DNA of 64,000 nt from Branchiostoma floridae (Eukaryota > Chordata > Leptocardii > Amphioxiformes > Branchiostomatidae). This document shows, in pieces, positions 55,050 through 64,000 of the stretch (within the stretch, counting starts at the first letter, position 1; each line of letters opens with the position of its first letter). Location of the stretch: NCBI RefSeq assembly GCF_000003815.2, contig NC_049992.1, forward strand, positions 15,299,525-15,363,524, in the 5' to 3' direction. Made by a program: the position numbers and the translations under genes. The notes under the pieces were generated by a model. The model was not told the origin of the DNA. It saw only the letters and a list, made by a program, of their open reading frames with translations, and ran no database searches.

Positions 55050-57820
55050 TACCGTCTCCATAGAAGACTTCAGTACGTTCAAGTGACCTTTTCATGGTCT
55101 ATTTGCCCATCAGTGTACTTGATCTGTATCACTCGAACCATAGATGACAAGAAGCGATAGCAAAGGTGTATATGGAGCCCACGCCACACCGTATGAATGA
55201 TATCTGTTTTTTCTTCAAACAACTGTGCCTGTCAGACGAAATAGGCGTGAAATCCCCACACGCGTCTTTCCGGTCCTTCAGAAGACACGTGCAGTGACGA
55301 TAGGTAAACACTAGGCGTCGTGGCGGGACAGGTAGAAATTTATATCCGTTACGTGTAAGTACTCGAAGGTATGCACAGGCGATCAGAAATCTATACCTTG
55401 GAAGTATGCCTAAATGTCGAAGCAAACGTTATGATAAATCTCTTCATTGTCACTGACGAAAGATAGTTGATGCGACCTAGTACATGAAACGTCTGGCCGT
55501 TTCCAAAATCATATTCAGTTACTTGAGTTACTAGTACTCCTTTTTGGCAAATGTTACGGTGCCTTCAATATTTGCTTCCCAGGCTAGGATGGGGTGTGCC
55601 AGTGTACGTGTTGGCAAAATAATTATTTCCTAAAGAAATAAAATCTTCCAGCTTCTGTGTGTGAAAAATGTGAATATTTCCAATAGGCTTTTAAATTTCA
55701 TATCCAAGTGTGCCCACCACCAGTGCACCCCTCTCCCATCCTCTCTGTTCTGTTACGCCTGCGGTGAAAACCACTTGTTGTTGCAAAGACGTAGGAGTAT
55801 GACAAGATCTGACAAGAGCTCTCTCGACACAGGTTCTCAGTTTGTTCAGCTAAGTGGTCTCCACACCTGGCTGGAAGTCTTTAAGGAGGCACTCTTTCGC
55901 CATGCTCCATTTCAAGCAGGATTAAGATCTGCACTTTCCTTTTACACTGTACATCTTCCTACGTAAACAAGTAGCCTTCTTGGTAAACACTTTATTTTCA
56001 AGAACCATCAACGCTCTCTTAATTTACAAGCCTTTATTTCATATATGTCATACGTCCATAGGCTAGAATATATTATAGCAAAAAGGATGGATAAGATAAA
56101 GGAACACATTGGTAAATGGGGAAAAATAGCTTTATCGTTAAAACAGTGAATAGTGAATAACATATATACAACTTATCATTTCCTTGTTATATACAAATGT
56201 GTACACTGCTGTTTTTCTGGCTTTATTTATCTTTTGTGTACCACATGTCCTTTCAGTATTATTGCTCTATGTATGATATGTGTACCTTGTGTTTGAAAAA
56301 TCAATAATAATAAAAATAAAAAAAACAAAAACAAATAGCCTGGATACCAGACCCCATCCAGACCTAAAGAAAATATCTATATTTCTGAAGTAGGGCTGGG
56401 GTCTGGTATCCAAGCGGAGACCCTAGCTGTTACACAAAGGCTACTCCCCTCCCCATGATGCTTTCAAATGTTACCACTAGGTCACCTTAATCCGTAGGGT
56501 ATCCTTTATTCGTTGTTGTAAAAAAAACTGGGTATTTAGATATTTCAGGTCAACGACGTATCATAACTAGCGTTACATATTGAACATGATTATTATGTAC
56601 AAGCAATATAGTATATTTTCACAGTTACAAGCAGTTACACTTAATCAGAAAAATCAGATGCATATGTGTTATTAGAACACTCAATTCGACACACCTTTCT
56701 CATATATTGTACATGTACAACTTTGTTATATGTATGTACATGGAGCACACAAGATTTGTTTCCGGAACTCTGTCTAAAATGTCATTTTGATATGAGCAAT
56801 ATGATAATGAACATCTTCTACAAATGCCCTTGCTACACCACTTATGGAAACATAAATGCAAAATCTGTCACATAGAACGAAGTTAAATGAAAATTTACGA
56901 TAGATTGGCAATACAACGACACATCTTTAATCGAGTTCCTATAGCAATTATATCGTATATTTACGCGATAGTTAACCACTGTGAAATGAATTTGAAACAT
57001 CAGTACACTCAATAAGGAAGGAATCTAATTATACAGTAAATCTATCTGATGCGTATGTAGACAACAAAGCCCGTCATTTGTGGAGAGCCTTAGCGCCTTG
57101 GAGCGAGGCTAACCCGTGCAGATGCTGCAGAAAGATGCTTGGGCACTTTTGTTGGGAAATATAATCCAATTTCATGGTGCGGATAACGGCGTACGTGGGG
57201 CTTGGTCGGCTGTAATCCCACAATTGTCAGGAAATGTTTTGTGCTAGCTTAATAGTCTCCCTGTTCAATGAATACTTATCATCAACACTGAGAACAATAC
57301 CAACTCGGACAATACAGTTGAATTTAAACAGTATTTCATAAGGTAGTGTTTATCTATTACTGCAGAGAAAATATGTGTCGAACGTTAATAATGTAACGAT
57401 GCTTGGCATATGAAAACTGAATATCTTAAGCTTGTCTGTGTTTTAAAAATTGATGAAAGGAATGAATAGAAGATGTGGTCGTATCCATTCACTGAAATAT
57501 TCATTCAAAAGATACTTAGTTGAGCTTAATTAGTTGTATGGTTGTTGAAAACGACTGAGTATCTATTGATCTCTAGTTCACGTTATGGAATATATTTGTA
57601 GATATGGCGGTACCCATTCATTCATACACTCATTCATTTGCTTCGGTGGTCAATTCATTAACTCATACATTCAATTTAGACTACACAGGACTAACTCAAA
57701 TGTTGTTGTATTCATGCGTGTTTGGTTCAGAGAAGGAGAAACCACACAATAAATGATATTGTGGTAAGTGTCTAACCAAACGTTGACGACGACATAAACA
57801 ACTAGAGTTCAACGAACACA
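55050..57820. other. Intergenic; small TIR hairpin at 56336-56420
   Basis: No gene recognised. AGCCTGGATACCAGACCCC and GGGGTCTGGTATCC are inverted arms around a ~50-bp centre, resembling the 7.36 kb hairpin ends. Confidence 0.45.
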
Positions 57821-58831
57821 TACCTTTGCCAAATAAACCAGGTTTGTTATGTAGAATGATGTCTGTAGACATAAATGTGTTACTCATTACATTTTATTTT
57901 ATATGCCTGGAGTTGGTTCATAACATTTCGCCATTGCTTATGCAAATTAGATCCCTATGCAGATTAGATTTACATAATAATATTAAATTGTATCAAGCAT
58001 CATTTGCATAATAAATGTGTATTGATATTTCCTTCATTCTTAGCTAAAAATGTGACAAGTTTGAAAGTCCTATAAGGAATGCAGTGGATTTACAAACTTT
58101 TCTCATTAATTATGCAAATTAGCAGTCGATTTGCATAATTATAATTCCATCATGTAAGTCTTCCCTTTGGCTATCTACATACCAAAAACCATGACGATCC
58201 GTCAACACGTTTATATTTTCTCATTAATTATGCAAATTAGGCCGCCATTTGCATAATTAATATGCATTGATATTTCTCTCTTCCTCATCTATATATGTGA
58301 CAAGTTTAAAAGTCCTATCATGAAATGCAGTGGATTTATAAACTTTCCTCATTAATTATGCAAATTAGTTGCTGATTTGCATAATTGGTATTCCATTGTG
58401 TACATTGTTACTTGGGCTATCTACATACCAAAAACCATGACGATCCATCAACACGTTCTCGAGTTATTCTCGTCCAAAGTTTGAAAGGAAATCGGCGACT
58501 GCAGTTCCAAACAAACCGCTAGGGGGTCCAAACTTAAAGCACTTACTCTCTGCACCAAGGGCTATCTACCACTCAAAAATCATAACCACAGCAGGTCCAG
58601 AACACGAGATAAAAAAAATTGAGGTTTTGCTGCAGTACCTTAGCAAGCCGCTAGGGGGCCCATTATCGAACTTGACCTTCGTTTTCCCGACCCCTACCCA
58701 CCTACCAAATATTATTGGGATCCATCAAAGGCTTCTTGAGTTATACTGTTAACACACAGACAGACAGACAGACAGACAGACACACAGACTCACAAGCCTA
58801 AAACATAACCTTAGCCATTCTGGCAAAGGTA
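57821..58831. repeat. ~1-kb composite repeat with octamer palindromes
   Basis: Bounded by TACCTTTGCCA (left) and TGGCAAAGGTA (right). Inside are three CATTAATTATGCAAATTAG ... ATTTGCATAATT palindromes (58104, 58220, 58348) and an eroded one near 57935; ATTTGCAT is the POU octamer. Two alternate spacers repeat with ~245-bp period (GACAAGTTTGAAAGTCCTAT and CATACCAAAAACCATGACGA). It ends in a GACA microsatellite. It shares its right end with the 7.92 kb repeat. Confidence 0.8.
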
Positions 58832-58839
58832 ATTATGGT

Positions 58840-59750
58840 TGATAGTCCTTAACAGGATCGGTTCTGCTCGGAACGGATCGTCGCCACAAGATGTCCCGAT
58901 TTCTCTTTAACCGTGTCCCCTCGGAAGCGCGGGATCACCCTGCAATGATCATCCACTAAATACACACAAACGCATGGACACAGCAAATCCACACGGCGAA
59001 GGAAACTTGACAACTTAACGAAGACGAAACGCACCTGGCCTTTAACAAAAGACTTTTTTTCAAGTAACTGTACATGTAAAGGAAACACTTACAAAACTTT
59101 TGAGATATTATTCAAACAGGGAGCTGAAAACAGACAGATTTGCCCTGTTTTGCAGTACAGGGTATGTTTTCTCTAGTCATCATCAGAAAAATTAACTTTG
59201 TAGAGATGAAAACCAACTCCGTATCGCTTTGTTGTTACTCAACAAAAATCGGCATGAATAAGAGCGATATCATAGCGACGTAATCGTAGTCACACCGTGT
59301 CACGGTAGTGTGTGTTTGTTAAGTTGTAAAAAGTGGCCTGTCAGTCAGTCATAGTCATACGATATGTATTACACTTTACAGCACCGTTGAAACACAGAAA
59401 CATGTGTATTTACAATGATAATTCAATGATAACGTGACTTTCTTCCAACGCAAAGGTACCGGTATACATAGATAAATTTTTCAACGACCAGTTGCCTACT
59501 TCAGGATCAATACTGATGACCAATCACTTCATCACGTTCTGAAGTATGATTGGTCATTGGTCAGATGAGCTTCTATGATAGATAGAAGCAAGTGTGAATC
59601 AAAAGAGTTCAGATAGATTTCTCCGGCAAAAAAAATTGTCTTCGAAGACGAACAATTGGTAAAGAAAATGTCATAGGAAACGTCATCAGCTGACTTCAGT
59701 GTAATGCAAAAGAATGTAGCAAACCACCAGAAGCACTGAAGAGATATGCA
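58840..59750. other. Intergenic, no gene recognised
   Basis: Nothing recognised beyond a loose inverted pair around TGACCAATCA / TGATTGGTCA near 59516-59558. Confidence 0.35.
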
Positions 59751-59759
59751 TATCCGTGA

Positions 59760-59858
59760 TACTCTCCAAGCAGAAGTTGGATCGCGCAGAGAAGAGTGCC
59801 CGTGTAATTTTTCCGACTACTATTATATCTGCGCGATTCAACCTCTGCTTGGAGAGTA
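59760..59858. mobile_element. TIR element, CTCCAAGCAG family, short
   Basis: TACTCTCCAAGCAGAAG and CCTCTGCTTGGAGAGTA; inner arms TTGGATCGCGCAGA and TCTGCGCGATTCAA also pair. The centre GCCCGTGTAATTTTTCCGAC is also found at 34578-34598. No target duplication is clear. Confidence 0.85.
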
Positions 59859-62800
59859 TTTGTCTCAGACAACTGACGGATGGTTAGAACTCAATGTAAT
59901 ATACTGGAATGATTCGTTTTGTCTTGGTTTTTTGTACACTTCATCAAGGATCCACAAGTGCCCACCTGGCAGATCCAGCAAGACTGATAAACGATTAAAA
60001 AGGAAAGTACCATGAAAAATCGGCGTCCGGCTCGGAGCCGTTCACCGTGAAGAAAAACATTAAAAACCATATTTGGCAAATAAGACATCTGTCTCTTCTA
60101 TCTGTATCAGACACAGATGGGTGACGGTTCTGCAATCTGGGTCAAAGGAATTATTCCTAGTCAGTATCTTTTTTGAACCACTTTGGGAAAAATGAAGAAT
60201 CGTGTCTTCAAAGGGTGATCCATCAGGGAAATAACAAGCCCGACCTAACAGACAACCGTGACAACCAAGGTAACAGGATTAAGAACAGTTATAGATATTA
60301 AGGAAAATTACGGAAGATTATCTCATTGTTGTGGTCCAGGCCATTGGTCAGCGCAGGTCGCCGGGATGCTTCAGTGTGAAACAGGATTAGTGACCCCGGC
60401 TGTGACCCCAGGCGAGAGGGAGAATGGACTGTCCGGAGAACTGCCGCCCAAAGAAAACTGGCGCTTTTGTGGTAGATTCTGATGAGAGTGCAAGACGGAA
60501 GTTAATGATAAACATCTGTAGTGGATTTGTAAGATCGCCATTGCGGGTCCCCGCCGTGGAAACAATTTTCTTGGCTATAATACACCGTCCTAATGGGATC
60601 TCATTGTGTCGCACCTGAAAGGAAAGGAAAATAATCTTCCAACCCGTAATTTTGTCTTTAGGGTCTTTGAAACGAAAGCAAAGAAGATAGCAGGGTTTGC
60701 CAATTTGTGTTGAAAAAAGGAAGCACCTTCTGTTGTTGGTGGTTGTCAAATTGGTTAACGAACTTTAGAGACGTGTTTGAAGGAACGTAGATGTGACAAC
60801 GTAGAACTGGGTATTGTTGTCATTCTTAGCCGTCATACTAATGATCACTAGCAAGAGATTGATGTGCAGCAAGGACATAATTTGTGTGTGAAAATGTGGA
60901 CGATAACAAAGAAGTAGACTAATCATTCACACCTAATTGATTGTTACGAAACGAGTTATTAAAGACGAATTGTCTTTTAAGCGCAATAAAAAAATGTGTG
61001 TAATTGAGGAATGATAACTTCGTGCATCCTGCTCATGACATTGGTTCTTCTATAACAGAAAGTCTACGATCTGTAAAATAGACTCGTGGACTCGACCAGT
61101 GGACATAGGCCGTAGGTACACGTTATGACTATTCCGTAACTTCTGATTTTGTGTCGATTCGTTACAGTGTATCTCGTATCGTGAAGATGCGCACATGTCT
61201 GCATTCCTTGAAGGGCTTCCTTTGAGGAGGACACCCAACGAGCAAGTCTCGTAAGAAACTATCTTTCAGTAAGGTGCCGGTTTTCACAAGTGTGGTTCTG
61301 TGGACGGTCATGACGCCATATGGCGACGCGACATTCTTCTCCGTACGTCTCTGGTCCCCTACGTAAAGACAAAGGGAAGACATATTGTCTCCAACTCTCC
61401 TGTGTGATTCACGTACGGACAGGAGCGCCGTTATGTCCGAAGTCCCGCCGAGTTCTCGCACCTTTTCCCCATTTACCTCCCATGAGGAGACGGGTTGAGG
61501 AGCGTGTTTTATGTGGCGTTGATAATCAGATCGGATGGTCACTCCGTTCAAATGTCGATCAGACCGTAAACAGGTGAAGTGATTAATGTACAGACTCTAA
61601 ATTGTGTGTGTGTTAAGGGTAGGTAAGGTCAGATGGGAAGGTTGGTAGTTGTCCACATACATATGCTAATTGTCAACACAGTACCTTCAATTTCTGAATA
61701 GCACAGAAACTTCCGTCAATATTTTCGTCGCCATTTTCTCAAAAGGGCTCATTTAAGAAATTGAAAGAAGGATTCGAAACAAAATCAAGGGGCTCAAACT
61801 AACCACGAGTATGAAACTGACTGTGAGTGTGAAACAAGAGTAGAGTGAAGTTTCATGCCTTCGCTACTGACTAAAGATGCCACTATTGACAACCATTGTC
61901 GCTTTTCGTTCTAACGCGATGAAGACGCCTTAATAGATATCTGTGTAAGGGCAGGGAAAGTCTATAACATTTGTTCCCGCGTGTAAAGAAAACGACCCAG
62001 GACGAATCGATCGGGTGGATGCGGAAGCGACGTCTTGTGTCCATCGGGAAGATGAAAGTTGGACTAACGCGGAAAACGTGCGGAGGATGACACTTAACAA
62101 ATTGCCCATCTGCTGGATTTCTGCTGCGCTGTCTTCTTCAACAATGGCCGGATTCAAGACGCTTTATATCGGTATTCGATTCAAAGGAAAAGACGCCTAC
62201 GCTTTCATACAGAGAACGTGATAAAAACTCAAAATGCTGTTCAACTTCAAGTGGAGTTCGTTTTCTACCAAGCCTAAACAGCAGTGTTTTTGACACCGCA
62301 ACTTTGATGCAATTGTTTTTTTCAGTGGATGAACGGGTTGACTCCCTTGACGGGTTGGAAGGAAGGAAAAATAAAGAAAAACGGCATAAAACTATTTAAG
62401 CACAATCAGAGTTGCACCTTAAAAGAAGGAGACAAGTTGCATGTATGAATACAGTTACATGTATGAAAATTTTCAACGCACATCGTTGTCATTTATATGT
62501 ACTTTAAGATATAAGTACAGATACACCCAAAGTGCATTCATTATCTTTCATTCTTTGTAGCATAGCGTTCTTTCTTCACATCAAAGAGGTCGAACAATAG
62601 GACAAATCTTCGTGGTAAATCATGAACAGCCAGAGCAAATGGCCCATTTCTATACACAACAGAACGAGTCTGTTAACCGAGTGTATCTGCGGTGTTTAAA
62701 TGCTAAACTTCTCCTTTCATTGACATCTCTCGCTGACAGATATAAAGTGAGCGATTGTCGGCCCAACAATCTGACTGGTTCTTTTGCCTTTTCAATGAGA

Positions 62801-64000
62801 GGACATAACAAGTGAATGAATGACACCTCCGCGGTGGATCTTCTGTACTCGTTGTTGCCATATGGCAAAAGAAGCTATCTGAGACAACACAGCACAGGCA
62901 TAAAACACTAGATCATTGGTAAGATCTTGGTAAGACTTGCACTCGCGATTTTTTCCTTACATTCATCTCCGGAAAGAAATAACTGCCTTCTTTGGCCATA
63001 TGACAGACTCTTGCTCCTCATAGTGCAACCAATCCGAGCAAATGTTGTGAGGGAAAATCGTATGCTTGTTTGTCAAGAAACTGGGTAGGTAGAAGCGTTT
63101 TCTAATCAGATTTTCCCACTTTATATACATCTGCTCGGAGAGTTTCTCATCACATACGACACATTTCTGACGTCCCAGCACGCTTTGCGAAACAAATTCG
63201 TCACAATCAGACGATAAAAACGGTCAACTTTCACGTATTTAAAAACGTGATAACTTTCTCACAGAAAGAACAGTCTTTTAATGTCTAATCCATCACCACT
63301 GTCACTCGTACTAAGCTGTGAACATATTCAGAAGTTCATTATTGGATTTACTGTAGTAAATTAGCGAGTGCCCGACAAGTACCTCTTGAGCGCCTCATGA
63401 GAGCGTCCCGCCAGAATGGGATGACAGGAAAGGGAGGGGCAGAAACGGTGTTAATTTGATGGTTTTGTTCGAGTTAGCAAACATCTGTCGAAACTGAATT
63501 AGCGCTGGAGTTCAATGGCATTCGTGTGCAGCGTTATACTGCGAAATGTCACAATACATTTATGTATTACTAACCTACTGGGAGATGTTTCCTCAAGATT
63601 CGTTTCAGTTTACGGAACGGGGAAGTCCAGACAAGCTTCAAAGTTTATGATGAACCAATACTCTTGTTTATAGCCTCCTTACCGCCACACGCCACAGGTA
63701 TATACAAGAAGTTACAAACATAGTGGCGTTTTTGTACTTTTCTAGTTATGGTTCATTTCAGAGATATAAAGACCAAGTAGAATCAAGGAGCTTTTATCAA
63801 AGCTCCTTGGTAGAATTGAATATGCGAATCCTTGGCCTGACTTCGCGAAAACTTGCCAGCTGTTATCCTGTTATGTAGGTGGAGGAAACACAGTACAAAA
63901 CCGCTGTATGAAACCGGACCCGGTATCAAGTGACACGTTCCCTGTCCAGTAAGATGAAAGACGGGGTTCTGAAGAGCCTCCATGTTGAGGTTTTGTTCGC
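59859..64000. other. Intergenic to window end; one hairpin at 63783-63810
   Basis: No gene recognised. Frames of 60-129 codons have no known domain. TCAAGGAGCTTT faces AAAGCTCCTTGG at 63783-63810, as at 26.58 kb. Near 63430-63500 GGGAGGGGCAG and AGCAAACATCTGTCG loosely recall the upstream module. Confidence 0.4.

Noticed and set aside
61162..61551. 129-codon minus-strand frame
   Set aside because: No recognisable domain, no splice or promoter context, composition like flanking noncoding DNA.

Overview
The window looks like a piece of a metazoan genome, most likely an amphioxus (Branchiostoma). The evidence is intron-containing genes, a Hairy/HES gene with a C-terminal WRPW, a secreted-type alpha carbonic anhydrase, a eukaryotic tRNA-Phe, several non-LTR retrotransposon pieces, 5S- and tRNA-derived SINEs, and a very dense load of short terminal-inverted-repeat (TIR) elements. 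The species call is inference; nothing in the DNA names it.

Layout. 1-9.6 kb is intergenic and full of small repeats (a 5S-derived SINE at 1.56 kb and several palindromic elements). 9.6-12.5 kb is an eight-exon alpha carbonic anhydrase on the minus strand, reconstructed as 321 residues. 13.6-19.6 kb is a transposon graveyard: a CR1/L2-type reverse-transcriptase tail, a tandem duplication with a nested insertion, and an RTE-like LINE plus a mariner-like palindrome inserted into an older TIR element. 20-28 kb is intergenic with more TIR elements and a tRNA-derived SINE. 28.1-34.2 kb appears to be a composite Helitron-like region: a 42-bp iteron-like repeat, an ORF with a predicted tegument-type (C76-like) cysteine protease domain, a 162-bp-period satellite in two blocks, and two CTAG-ended hairpin termini.

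35.7-36.9 kb is a two-exon Hairy/HES repressor on the minus strand with a TATA box, an initiator and a CCAAT box. 38.5-39.2 kb is a 655-bp palindromic element and 39.42 kb is tRNA-Phe(GAA). From 41.2 to 50 kb, upstream of the hairy promoter, a noncoding module recurs four times with a conserved E-box core and constant internal spacing; a second module, with paired CRE-like half sites, recurs twice between them. 51.68 kb carries a small intact gene for a histidine-rich, cysteine-containing protein with an N-myristoylation-type start. 52-64 kb has no recognised gene but holds a ~1-kb repeat with octamer palindromes and a CRE/YY1-like promoter signature.

The hairy gene with its upstream repeated modules is the only apparent functional unit; the carbonic anhydrase, tRNA and His-rich gene are independent. 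Most of the rest is mobile DNA. One TIR family (TIR core CTCCAAGCAG) has at least ten copies, and several keep 9-bp target duplications, exact or with one mismatch.
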